A program made the translations under genes and the position numbers. Under the pieces are notes generated by a model. The model was not told where the DNA came from, did not search any database, and worked only from the letters and a program-made list of their open reading frames with translations. A DNA stretch of 64,000 nt from Chitinophagaceae bacterium (GTDB taxonomy: Bacteria; Bacteroidota; Bacteroidia; Chitinophagales; Chitinophagaceae): the NCBI GenBank assembly GCA_016719015.1, contig JADKAZ010000016.1, positions 1-64,000 of the forward strand, written 5' to 3'. Shown one piece after another: positions 43,835 through 51,798 of the stretch (the stretch's first letter is position 1; the number at the start of each line of letters is the position of its first letter).

Positions 43835-46657
43835 ATGCAAAAACTTCTCTTCTCCTTCTTTTTATTGGGGCTACTACTTTTCTGTTTTTCGCAGAACAGG
43901 CAACAAGATGATGTTGCGGCTCAACTTACAGCATATGCTGCCGCCACCAAGTTATATAACCAGGCAGAAAAATTATCACTTTTAACAGGTGATGATGAAG
44001 CAGTACAGGCAAAAGCAGATGAAGCTTACCGACAGGCCCTATTGGTCCTGACCAACCTCCTTCCAGCTATGGAAAAATCAGGTAATGATTCTTTACTTTT
44101 TTATACCCGGATTAAAACCGGTTTTATTAATTTTTACTTTGACAGTGCCGACGCTGCTAAAAAAGATTATGTAGCTGTAATGGCCTTACAACAAAAATTA
44201 CCAACCATTGCTGATTCTTTATTATTTATTCCCTGCTTATACACCGGTGCCATTTACTACAATCAACATCAGTTCGATTCGGCTTTACACTATTATAAAA
44301 AAGCGGAAAAAATAAATGATAGCTCACAGAAACCATTAGCCGAATCACAACGGCTATATAATCGCCTCGGGGCATTGTACTATGAAAACGGTAACTACCG
44401 CCAGGCAAGAAACTATTTCGAAAAAGCTATCAGCCTGACAGACCCGTCCGATAAAAACTTGTTGGCGAATTATAAAATCAATATCGCTTCTATACTGATT
44501 AAATTGGAGGAATTTGAATCAGCCAAGACACTTTACCAAAAACTCTTGCCTTCGGCAGCTTTTGAAAATGAGATTTACCATAACCTCGGCATTATCAGCC
44601 TGAATGAGCAGGATTTTAAAAAAGCTATAGAATACCTGCGAAAAGTGAAATACACCGATAATAAAAAAAGTATAGACCTCTACTACAATTTCGGAGTAGC
44701 TTATGCAGGACTAAACGAAAAAGACTCTTCGGCTTTTTATTTGCAAAGAGCCATTGCGGAAAATCTGAAATGGAATGGTAAAAGAAAAAATAGCCAGTAT
44801 GGGTTGCTGCTTAAATACCAGGCAGATCAGTTGGCTCAGCAACTATATTACAAAGAAGCGATTGACGAATACCAGGGAGCTGTTATGCAGTTTCATAGCG
44901 GATTTACGGAGTATGACAGTTATAAGAACCCCGAAAAATTCAGTGGCGTTTTTTCTTATATCAACCTGTTCAATACGCTTATAGCAAAAGCAGTAGCTTT
45001 TGAAAACTGGTACCAACAGGAAAAAAATATTAAACTTTTGAAGGCCTCCCTTACTACTTATCGATCTGCATTTAAGCTGGCCGGTTACGTAGAAAAAACG
45101 TTCGACTCGGATGAGGCAAGACTTTTTCTTGGCAAAATGAAATATACAGTCCATGGCAAACCCATTGATGTGTGCCTTTTATTGTATAACATTACTAAAA
45201 AAAGAGAGTACCTGGAAGAAGCCTATTTATTCGACCAGCGGAACAAAGCTTCTATACTTACCCTCACCTTGCAGGAAAATGAACTTAGGAGCACCGCTGA
45301 TCAGACAAACCAACTCATACTTCAGGAATCATTACTCAGGACAACCATTACCAGATTAACCTTACAAGCTGCTCAGATAACAGACAGCCAAAGACTATCC
45401 CAAATCAACACTGAAATCCGTGACCATGAAATTACACTTGGGAAATTACAGGAGAAACTAAATAATGACCCCGCCTGGCAACAAAAAAAAGCTATTGAAA
45501 AAATTCCGACTGTTAACCAATTACAGGAACGATTAGACAATACCACAGCCCTGCTCTCGTTCCACCTCACAACAACTGAACTGCTCACTATATTCATTAC
45601 GCCCAGCAGATTTGAATATTACAGAACAGCCATCAATACTAATTTCTTTTCTACCATTGAGTCTTTCAAGACAGCGTTACATTCAACCACGGCCGATCAA
45701 CGCTATACAGGAGCTGCAGTTTCGACAAAGCTTTATGAAAAACTAATATCACCGCTACGACCCCAACTAACACAAATAAAAAGATTGGTGATTATCCCGG
45801 ATGATGAACTTAATTATCTTCCGTTTGAAGCCCTCCAGGATGAAAATAAAAAATATCTTATTGAACATTTTTCCATTCAATACCAGTATTCAACAGCCTT
45901 ACTGGGTGAGATTGAAGAGTCCAGCCCTTCTTCCGGGAATTTGTCATTTGCTCCTTTTGCATCAAGAGGGTACAGTGATTCTTCCGGTATCTCTTTCAGT
46001 AGTTTGCCCGCTTCTAACAGCGAAGTGATATCACTTAAAGGAAATATTTTTATAGATTCACTTGCAACAAAATCGAATTTCCTGCATTATATCAATCAGT
46101 ACAGTACGATTCATTTAGCCACTCATGCAAGTGTGAATAATGAAAAGCCGGCCCAGTCATTTATTACGTTTTATCCATCTACTCCGGATTATAAATTATA
46201 TGCCGGAGAAATTGCTGATTTAAAATTAGATTCTACTCAATTAGTTATTCTAAGTGCCTGCGAAACAGGCGCCGGGCAGTTGGTAAAAGGCGAAGGATTA
46301 ATGAGTTTATCAAGGGCATTTGCCTATGCCGGCTGCCCGAATATAATTACCTCTCTTTGGAAAGCCGAAGACAGAACCACTGCCTACCTCACACAGCAAC
46401 TCCACTATTATTTAGACAAAAATTATAGTAAAGACAAAGCACTGCAACAAGCCAAGCTGGATTTATTGCATAATAAAGAAATAGACCCCCGTCTTAAATC
46501 CCCTAATTACTGGGCACATCTTTTTTTTATTGGTGACTATGAAGCCAAACATCATTCTTCAAACTGGTGGTGGATTGCTATTACAATTTTAGTGGCGGCA
46601 TCAATATATATGTTTACAAAAAGGAAAAGCCTGCTTGAGTACTTCAGGCAGGCTTAG
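43835..46657 (+). CDS. Exported CHAT-domain protease-like protein with TPR repeats and C-terminal anchor
   Basis: 940 residues. Signal peptide 1-20 (LLGLLLFCFSQ). Residues about 110-330 are TPR repeats (QFDSALHYYKKAEKIND, YRQARNYFEKAISLTD, FKKAIEYLRKVKYTDN). About 490-570 look like a coiled coil. The C-terminal CHAT (caspase-like) domain keeps its dyad: H764 in HLATHA and C809 in LSACETG, followed by GEGLMSLSRAFAYAG and SLWKAEDRTT. A final helix (about 912-931) and a basic tail give a membrane anchor, so the protease domain should be outside the cytoplasm. Its substrate is unknown. It is convergent with DUF4382 and near an ECF sigma/anti-sigma pair. Confidence 0.88.
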   Translation: MQKLLFSFFLLGLLLFCFSQNRQQDDVAAQLTAYAAATKLYNQAEKLSLLTGDDEAVQAKADEAYRQALLVLTNLLPAMEKSGNDSLLFYTRIKTGFINFYFDSADAAKKDYVAVMALQQKLPTIADSLLFIPCLYTGAIYYNQHQFDSALHYYKKAEKINDSSQKPLAESQRLYNRLGALYYENGNYRQARNYFEKAISLTDPSDKNLLANYKINIASILIKLEEFESAKTLYQKLLPSAAFENEIYHNLGIISLNEQDFKKAIEYLRKVKYTDNKKSIDLYYNFGVAYAGLNEKDSSAFYLQRAIAENLKWNGKRKNSQYGLLLKYQADQLAQQLYYKEAIDEYQGAVMQFHSGFTEYDSYKNPEKFSGVFSYINLFNTLIAKAVAFENWYQQEKNIKLLKASLTTYRSAFKLAGYVEKTFDSDEARLFLGKMKYTVHGKPIDVCLLLYNITKKREYLEEAYLFDQRNKASILTLTLQENELRSTADQTNQLILQESLLRTTITRLTLQAAQITDSQRLSQINTEIRDHEITLGKLQEKLNNDPAWQQKKAIEKIPTVNQLQERLDNTTALLSFHLTTTELLTIFITPSRFEYYRTAINTNFFSTIESFKTALHSTTADQRYTGAAVSTKLYEKLISPLRPQLTQIKRLVIIPDDELNYLPFEALQDENKKYLIEHFSIQYQYSTALLGEIEESSPSSGNLSFAPFASRGYSDSSGISFSSLPASNSEVISLKGNIFIDSLATKSNFLHYINQYSTIHLATHASVNNEKPAQSFITFYPSTPDYKLYAGEIADLKLDSTQLVILSACETGAGQLVKGEGLMSLSRAFAYAGCPNIITSLWKAEDRTTAYLTQQLHYYLDKNYSKDKALQQAKLDLLHNKEIDPRLKSPNYWAHLFFIGDYEAKHHSSNWWWIAITILVAASIYMFTKRKSLLEYFRQA

Positions 46658-46662
46658 TTTTC
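46627..46662. terminator. Terminator overlapping the CHAT gene stop
   Basis: AAGCCTGC / GCAGGCTT with a 13-nt loop; the right arm ends at the first base of the stop codon and TAGTTTT follows. It lies between convergent genes and can serve both strands. Confidence 0.65.
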
Positions 46663-46680
46663 CACAGGCAAGCAATAGCT

Positions 46681-47514
46681 CTATTGATGCAATGTTATAA
46701 CTGGTAAATGTGTGTCTTCCTTGTTCCTTACAATCACATTATTGATAATTGTGTCATTATATCCATTTTGCCCGTCAATAAGTACTTTATATGTACCGGC
46801 AATCAATCCCACAATTTTAAATTCTCCATCATCGTCATCCGGAATAGATGTTGCGGTATCAGAACCAATTACAGCTTTTACAATGGCATCGGCAAATCGT
46901 GGAAGCACCCTGCCTTCAATTCGTCCCGAATGACTGCGGGTAAATATTTTGATATGCGATTTTAACCGGTAACCATTTCCAGTCCCCGGGCCACTGTTAT
47001 CCGGCTGAATAGAATTGCCGGCATCAAAATCTATCCAAAACAAAACCTGGCCATCAGGTGTTATTTCAAAATTGGTGCTTTCAAGATTGGCAATCACCTC
47101 CCGGTCTTCATCATTTACCCTGAGTAAGAAACTTTGCCCATTTTTCATGGCAGAATTTTGTGTACCGAGTACGAGTTTTATTTTTTTAACTCTGGCATTA
47201 GGTAGAGTACCTGTAGCAAACAATGTATCGAGCCCATTGCGGAAACGAAGAATGTTGTAAACTCCCGGATTAATAGACAGGCTTACCCATCCACCATTGG
47301 GCAATGTATCATCTTCCAGTTTTACTTCTAACCGGCGGATATCAATAAAAACGCTGTCAAAAACAGGTGTCTGGTGGTCAGTAAGATAAATGGTGACAGC
47401 ATGTGGTTTGTTAATATCAGTTGCTGTATTGCCTGCAACATCTTTCTGACAAGAATAAAATACAACCGAAGCGGCTAACAAAGCAAGTGCACAAAACCGG
47501 ATCATGTTTTTCAT
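46681..47514 (-). CDS. DUF4382 lipoprotein
   Basis: 277 residues. Lipoprotein leader (ALALLAASVVFYSC, Cys near residue 22). Residues about 38-180 match DUF4382 (AVTIYLTDHQTPVFDSVFID, IRRLEVKLEDD, GVYNILRFRNGLDTLFATG, RVKKIKLVLGTQNS, FWIDFDAGNSI). The C-terminal 90 residues look like a carboxypeptidase-regulatory or transthyretin-like beta domain (GRIEGRVLPRFADAIVKAV, FKIVGLIAGTYKVLIDGQN). DUF4382 proteins are envelope lipoproteins of unknown role. It lies downstream of the anti-sigma gene but beyond a strong terminator, so it probably has its own promoter. Confidence 0.85.
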   Translation of the reverse strand: MKNMIRFCALALLAASVVFYSCQKDVAGNTATDINKPHAVTIYLTDHQTPVFDSVFIDIRRLEVKLEDDTLPNGGWVSLSINPGVYNILRFRNGLDTLFATGTLPNARVKKIKLVLGTQNSAMKNGQSFLLRVNDEDREVIANLESTNFEITPDGQVLFWIDFDAGNSIQPDNSGPGTGNGYRLKSHIKIFTRSHSGRIEGRVLPRFADAIVKAVIGSDTATSIPDDDDGEFKIVGLIAGTYKVLIDGQNGYNDTIINNVIVRNKEDTHLPVITLHQ

Positions 47515-47573
47515 ATTACAAGTTTTAGATTCATAACTAAGTCAATACAGAAGTGAAATTTGTAATCATCCAA

Positions 47574-47605
47574 TAAAAAAAATCCTCTCCCATTACAGGA
47601 GAGGA
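47574..47605 (-). terminator. Intrinsic terminator of the sigma/anti-sigma operon
   Basis: On the minus strand TCCTCTCC-tgtaatg-GGAGAGGA followed by eight T, 27 bases after the anti-sigma stop. A textbook intrinsic terminator. Confidence 0.88.
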
Positions 47606-47631
47606 CCACCATTAATCCTTAAGCAAAATCG

Positions 47632-48399
47632 TTATCGCCTTTTCAACACCTTTACCTGGCGTAGGAGCTTACCTGTAATTCTTTCATTATATAGATGGCC
47701 AGGATCATCATGCATCTTATTCAGTAGGATTAATGCATTATCATACTCCTTCGTACGGATGTAAGTCAACGATAAATAATATTCCGCTTCCTCGTTTAAT
47801 ATTGATTGTCCGGTTTTCTTATTTTCTTCCAGTACTTTCTTAAAACAATCTATAGCCTTAACGTTCTCCTTTAATTCAAGGGCTGCAGTACCGCATAGAT
47901 ACTCTCCCTTTATGGTCAGGTCTTCACCAGCATCATGTATCCTCATTACTTCTTTGTATTTTTTTTCCCGGTAAGCTCTTTCAATTGCTGTTTCATCAGT
48001 ATTTAAATCCCGGACGGTTACTAATTCATATGCTTGATAGTTTGAAGCAAACACTTTATCAGAAGAAAGGGTAAAGAAATTATACGCCATATAACTACCG
48101 GCAATCAAAACCAGGCTTGCAGCTATAGCAATTGTATAGCGGATTATCTTTCCGGGAGAATTGATTTTTCTGACCGGGGCTACCATCTCTTGCAGCATTT
48201 GCTGATGAACCGAAGCCACCTGCTGTTGCAATCCATAATAACGAATGGATTCACGGGTAAGTACTAAACTATCATACTTTTGTTTCAATGCCATATCAAC
48301 ACTAAGTTGCTGCTCTATAGCTTTCCTTTCAATATCATTTAATCCCCCTTCGAGGAAACTGACGAGGTTCTCATCATTGTCATGTGTAGAATTATCCAT
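47632..48399 (-). CDS. Anti-sigma factor-like membrane protein with periplasmic TPR
   Basis: 255 residues. The N-terminal cytoplasmic part (1-85) resembles an anti-sigma domain (DENLVSFLEGGLNDIERKAI, EQQLSVDMALKQKYDSL) without the zinc HxxxCxxC motif. One membrane helix (about 86-106, IRYTIAIAASLVLIAGSYMA) leads to a C-terminal periplasmic part with TPR-like helices (YREKKYKEVMRIHDAGED, LCGTAALELKENVKAIDCF, AEYYLSLTYIRTKEYDNAL). Its start overlaps the end of the sigma gene by 8 bases, so translation is coupled and stoichiometric. It probably holds the sigma factor at the membrane until a periplasmic signal is sensed through the TPR part. Confidence 0.8.
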   Translation of the reverse strand: MDNSTHDNDENLVSFLEGGLNDIERKAIEQQLSVDMALKQKYDSLVLTRESIRYYGLQQQVASVHQQMLQEMVAPVRKINSPGKIIRYTIAIAASLVLIAGSYMAYNFFTLSSDKVFASNYQAYELVTVRDLNTDETAIERAYREKKYKEVMRIHDAGEDLTIKGEYLCGTAALELKENVKAIDCFKKVLEENKKTGQSILNEEAEYYLSLTYIRTKEYDNALILLNKMHDDPGHLYNERITGKLLRQVKVLKRR

Positions 48400-48997
48400 G
48401 TAAAAGGTTTTTCAGTGTTTGTTTTAACGCCGGATTTTCATTCACCATTTGTTCCAGTTGTTTCAGGCATTTATATTTTTTATTTCTTACCACCTGTTCA
48501 CTTTCATAGTCTGTTGTATCCAGTATTTCTTTCATCGAAAGATTTTCATAATAAAAAAGCAATAATATTTTCCGACAGGTTTCGCCCAGTTCACCAACCA
48601 GCCTGGCGACTTCCGCCTTTCCTTCCCTGTCTGCAATTAAATGGGTGGTATCTAATTCCACTTTATCCTGCCCTCTTTCATATTTTTCTTCTCTTGCCAG
48701 TGCCCGGCCACGCCTTTTTAGTTCATTTAGCCAGGTGTACCGGTTTAGCGAAAAAAGAAAAGTTTTAACGGTTGACTCACCCCGAAACTTGTCTTTTTGG
48801 ACCAGGTCAATAAAACTAACCACCACTTCCTGAAAAATATCCTCCGCATCCTGCCGGCTTCCACTGTTATTTATCACAAACCAGCTCAGGCTGTCAAAGT
48901 GACTCCTGTAAATAGCCTTAATGGTTTCATCCATTCGTTGGCCGGACCGGAGGTTGGCCACCAGTTCCGAATCCGGGAAGTTCCTGATTACCTCCAT
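48392..48997 (-). CDS. ECF-type RNA polymerase sigma factor
   Basis: 201 residues. Region 2 reads YRSHFDSLSWFVINNSG and SRQDAEDIFQEVVVSFIDLVQ, with the region 2.4-like FRGESTVKTFLFSLNRYTWLNEL. Region 4 reads CRKILLLFYYENLSMKEIL and YESEQVVRNKKYKCLKQLE. No extra domain. It should direct RNA polymerase to a small regulon, probably including its own operon. The regulon cannot be read from one window, but the nearby CHAT and caspase genes are candidates to test. First gene of a two-gene operon with its membrane anti-sigma factor. Confidence 0.9.
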   Translation of the reverse strand: MEVIRNFPDSELVANLRSGQRMDETIKAIYRSHFDSLSWFVINNSGSRQDAEDIFQEVVVSFIDLVQKDKFRGESTVKTFLFSLNRYTWLNELKRRGRALAREEKYERGQDKVELDTTHLIADREGKAEVARLVGELGETCRKILLLFYYENLSMKEILDTTDYESEQVVRNKKYKCLKQLEQMVNENPALKQTLKNLLHG

Positions 48998-49086
48998 GCT
49001 TTATCTGTAGATTTGTACATTATAAACGCTGTTTTGTAACCCAAACTAAGAATATTTTTTCAAGAAACCGGGGTAAACCCTCATCA

Positions 49087-49599
49087 ATGGCAATGACTTA
49101 TTTTGAATTATTTGAAATACCGGTACAACTCAAAGTAAATACAGTATCGCTATCTAAAAAATTCTTTGAACTAAGCAAGAAGTATCATCCCGATTATTTC
49201 GCCAACGAAAACGATGAGGCCCAATCAGAAGCATTGGAAAAATCGGCTTTCCTGAATAAAGCCTGGAAAACCTTTCAAAATCCCGATGCCACTATTAAAT
49301 ATGTATTGCAGGAAAAAGGTCTGTTGGAAGAAGAAGAAAAGTACGAGCTGCCCCCGGCCTTCCTGATGGAAGTATTGGAAATAAATGAACAATTAATGGA
49401 TGCAGGGGATGAACCGGTAAAAGATAGTTTAGAATTGACCATTAAAGACCTTCAAACGAATATCTATGAACCTGTAAAAGAAATTGTGGAAAACTATAAG
49501 GAAGGTAGTACTACCGAAGAAGAGTTGCTGCAGGTAAAAGAGTATTACTACAAGAAAAAATATTTAGACCGTATCTATCGGCAACTTTCTGAAAAGTAA
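49087..49599 (+). CDS. hscB: Fe-S co-chaperone HscB
   Basis: 170 residues. N-terminal J domain with H34-P35-D36 (KKYHPDYFANEND) and the HscB-type start YFELFEIPVQLKVNT. The C-terminal three-helix region has PPAFLMEVLEINEQLMD, the IscU-binding face. It recruits IscU to HscA during iron-sulfur cluster transfer in the cytoplasm. No other isc or hsc gene is next to it, which is normal for Bacteroidota. An alternative start at the second Met (49093) is possible. A hairpin follows directly. Confidence 0.9.
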   Translation: MAMTYFELFEIPVQLKVNTVSLSKKFFELSKKYHPDYFANENDEAQSEALEKSAFLNKAWKTFQNPDATIKYVLQEKGLLEEEEKYELPPAFLMEVLEINEQLMDAGDEPVKDSLELTIKDLQTNIYEPVKEIVENYKEGSTTEEELLQVKEYYYKKKYLDRIYRQLSEK

Positions 49600-49627
49600 A
49601 AAAGCCCCCCGTTCTGAGGAGCTTTTG
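49598..49627 (+). terminator. Terminator after hscB
   Basis: AAAAGC..CC / GG..GCTTTT stem overlapping the hscB stop region, followed by the 3' end of the convergent tRNA gene. Confidence 0.6.
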
Positions 49628-49711
49628 TGCCCGGGACTGGAATCGAACCAGCACATCCTTGCGAACGGCAGATTTTGAGTCTGCTGCGTCTACCAATTCC
49701 GCCACCCGGGC
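49628..49711 (-). tRNA. tRNA-Leu (anticodon CAA)
   Basis: 84 nt. Acceptor stem GCCCGGG / CCCGGGC with discriminator A, D-arm GGCGGAATTGGTAGACGC, anticodon arm GCAGA-CTCAAAA-TCTGC (CAA at positions 34-36), a long class II variable arm and T-loop GGTTCGATTCC. CCA is not encoded. It decodes UUG leucine codons. Confidence 0.96.
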
Positions 49712-49786
49712 GGATTATTCCTTTTTATAAGGAGTGCAAATGTAAACGGGAAATTGTAAACTATAAAATTTAAATCCCTGGTTAAA

Positions 49787-50302
49787 TTAAAAATCCAAAC
49801 AGCTTTGTATTATTTTTTTCCATTCCGGAGTCGCTAATTTTTCTGCAGTCAGCGTTCCGGCATCTTCGGGATTAGGAAACTTCACTTCTACCTTGTAGAG
49901 CATACATTCACAATAAATTTTTGCCTTTTCATCACCTACACTTCCCTTTGCTGAAGTAATACATTCATTTAAAAAAGTAGAACGATCCGCTGCCGTCCAT
50001 GTACCCCCATTCAGACAACCCTGAATGTCCTTTTGCCATTCAGGGCTATTCATATCCGCCTCCGTTATTGTAGCAGCAAGTTCAATAGTTGGATATTTCT
50101 TCTCCACTTTAAACTGCATACAATAGCAATAAAACCGGGCTGAGTCCTCACTCAGGTGTTCTTTTGCTGTGTTAATACATTCATTGATAAAAGCATAACG
50201 TTCATCAGAAGGCCATCCCTTTGTTTCACCGGTTACCTGTGCGGTTATATTTCCAATGATCAAAAAGAAAACAAAAAGAGTTGATAGTATTGATTTTTTC
50301 AT
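49787..50302 (-). CDS. Secreted protein with internal Cys-rich duplication
   Basis: 171 residues. Signal peptide 1-21 (FVFFLIIGNITAQ). The mature part is two tandem copies of a unit of about 67 residues. Each has FxNEC near the start, YCYC or YCEC in the middle and GCL or SCL at the end (copy 1: AFINECINTAKEHLSED, FYCYCMQFKVEKKYP, DIQGCL; copy 2: TFLNECITSAKGSVGDE, IYCECMLYKVEVKFP, IIQSCL). Four Cys per copy suggest disulfide-stapled helical hairpins. I do not know a named family. It lies between tRNA-Leu and the divergent caspase gene. Confidence 0.65.
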   Translation of the reverse strand: MKKSILSTLFVFFLIIGNITAQVTGETKGWPSDERYAFINECINTAKEHLSEDSARFYCYCMQFKVEKKYPTIELAATITEADMNSPEWQKDIQGCLNGGTWTAADRSTFLNECITSAKGSVGDEKAKIYCECMLYKVEVKFPNPEDAGTLTAEKLATPEWKKIIQSCLDF

Positions 50303-50448
50303 ACCCGAAAATACTAAATGATACTAACGTAAACTAATTCATTGCAACCACTGGTTTCTATTAGCTTATTCCCGTATACTTAAAATGTACCGGTAAATTT
50401 TAAAAATTATTAATATTAGCAGTACATTTAGTTGATTAAACCTGATGG

Positions 50449-51789
50449 GTGAGAATAAAATTCATTTTACTCTTTTTACTGGCTCTTGTCACCGGCCTGG
50501 TGTCAAGCTCTCAATCAGTATATCAATTCAGGTATAAATTTTCTTTTGTAAAGGATACCATCACCTATCGATCGGTTTTTATCAGGCTATATGACGGCAG
50601 CGGAATATTCCGGATACGATATACTGACCCCTCCTCACGACGGGATGTGCTGATTGAAATGGATGCCGAAGAGCTACAGGGTACAGATACAGCCGGCGTC
50701 ATCGATACCAGCAGTTTAAATTACAGGATAACAAACCAGCGGACCATCTGGGGTACCGGCAAATTAAAATATAATTCGTTGTTGCTTATTTATAAATACA
50801 ATCCGGTATCCGATTTTTTTGAACCTTCGGGAATACGACCTGCACTAAATCTTTCCCGATCCTTACAGGACAGCTTTCTTTTTTCAAAGCTGATGTTGAA
50901 ACAAGAACTTACCAAAAAATTTATAGGTGGTTTTTTTAGCGAAGATGAAGAATATTTTAGAAGTCTCTCCTATGAATCGGCAACCAAAGGTTTATCGGCT
51001 GCTGAGCGAAAAATTAAATTACATCTTATTATTGTAGCGGATACACTCGATAAAGAAATCGCCAAAGCCTGTAGTCTTGATGTAAAAAAAGTAATAGAAA
51101 CATTTGATGCTCTTGTATTGAAACTTGGTATACAGAAATCTTACAATATAGTGGCCGGAAGCAAGTTTAATGTAAAAAGTGTTTGGGATGCGGTAAAGAA
51201 TATCAGATTATTTTCACCCAACGACATTATTATATTCTATTATACAGGACATGGTTTCAGAAAACGGGAAGAAAGAGATCAAAAAATTCATTTTCCATAT
51301 ATGAAATTGAAAACAGATGGCGGCACCCGGCAGGAAGTGTATACCAGCTCTATTAACATACAAGAAATATTTTCGGCTATAAAAAAAGTTGGCGCAAGAT
51401 TCAATCTCGTTATAAGTGATTGCTGCAACGAAGATGTACTCTCTTCCAAATCTTTCGGCACCCGTATTGGAAAAGTAAAATCATCCGGTATGGATTGGAG
51501 TATAGATAATTGCAAATCACTTTTCCTGAGGCCAATGTCCATATTGGCAACTGCCGCAGATAATGGCCAACGGGCTGCAGGAAATATAAAGGATGGAAGT
51601 TTTTTTACACAGTTCTTCAAAATGACATTAGAAACTAATTTAAGCCGGCTAAATACTACACCATCATGGGATAAAGTACTGACCGATGCTAAAGAGGGAA
51701 CAATCAAATTTGCCAAAACTGCACCCTGCCCGAGAGAAAACGACCCTTCCAACAAATGCTTCCAGGAGCCTTACTATATAATTCGGTAA
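50449..51789 (+). CDS. Exported caspase-like (peptidase C14) protein
   Basis: 446 residues from a GTG start that gives a good signal peptide (FILLFLLALVTGLVSSS). Residues about 20-175 are an unassigned beta-rich domain (YQFRYKFSFVKDTITYRS, GIFRIRYTDPSSRRDVL). About 190-430 is a caspase-like domain with H268 in FYYTGHGF and C326 in VISDCCNED (the usual DACHSG is here DCCNED). Both catalytic positions are kept. With an export signal it should act in the periplasm or on the surface. Substrate unknown. It converges with the 1156-residue caspase-TPR gene, 9 bases between stops. Confidence 0.8.
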   Translation: MRIKFILLFLLALVTGLVSSSQSVYQFRYKFSFVKDTITYRSVFIRLYDGSGIFRIRYTDPSSRRDVLIEMDAEELQGTDTAGVIDTSSLNYRITNQRTIWGTGKLKYNSLLLIYKYNPVSDFFEPSGIRPALNLSRSLQDSFLFSKLMLKQELTKKFIGGFFSEDEEYFRSLSYESATKGLSAAERKIKLHLIIVADTLDKEIAKACSLDVKKVIETFDALVLKLGIQKSYNIVAGSKFNVKSVWDAVKNIRLFSPNDIIIFYYTGHGFRKREERDQKIHFPYMKLKTDGGTRQEVYTSSINIQEIFSAIKKVGARFNLVISDCCNEDVLSSKSFGTRIGKVKSSGMDWSIDNCKSLFLRPMSILATAADNGQRAAGNIKDGSFFTQFFKMTLETNLSRLNTTPSWDKVLTDAKEGTIKFAKTAPCPRENDPSNKCFQEPYYIIR

Positions 51790-51798
51790 GCAGTATTG

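Noticed and set aside
43835..46657. CHAT protein as a CRISPR type III effector
   Set aside because: No cas genes or CRISPR array in the window, and the protein has a signal peptide and a membrane anchor.
49511..49705. Minus-strand open frame across tRNA-Leu
   Set aside because: It is the translated tRNA gene plus the end of hscB in antisense.
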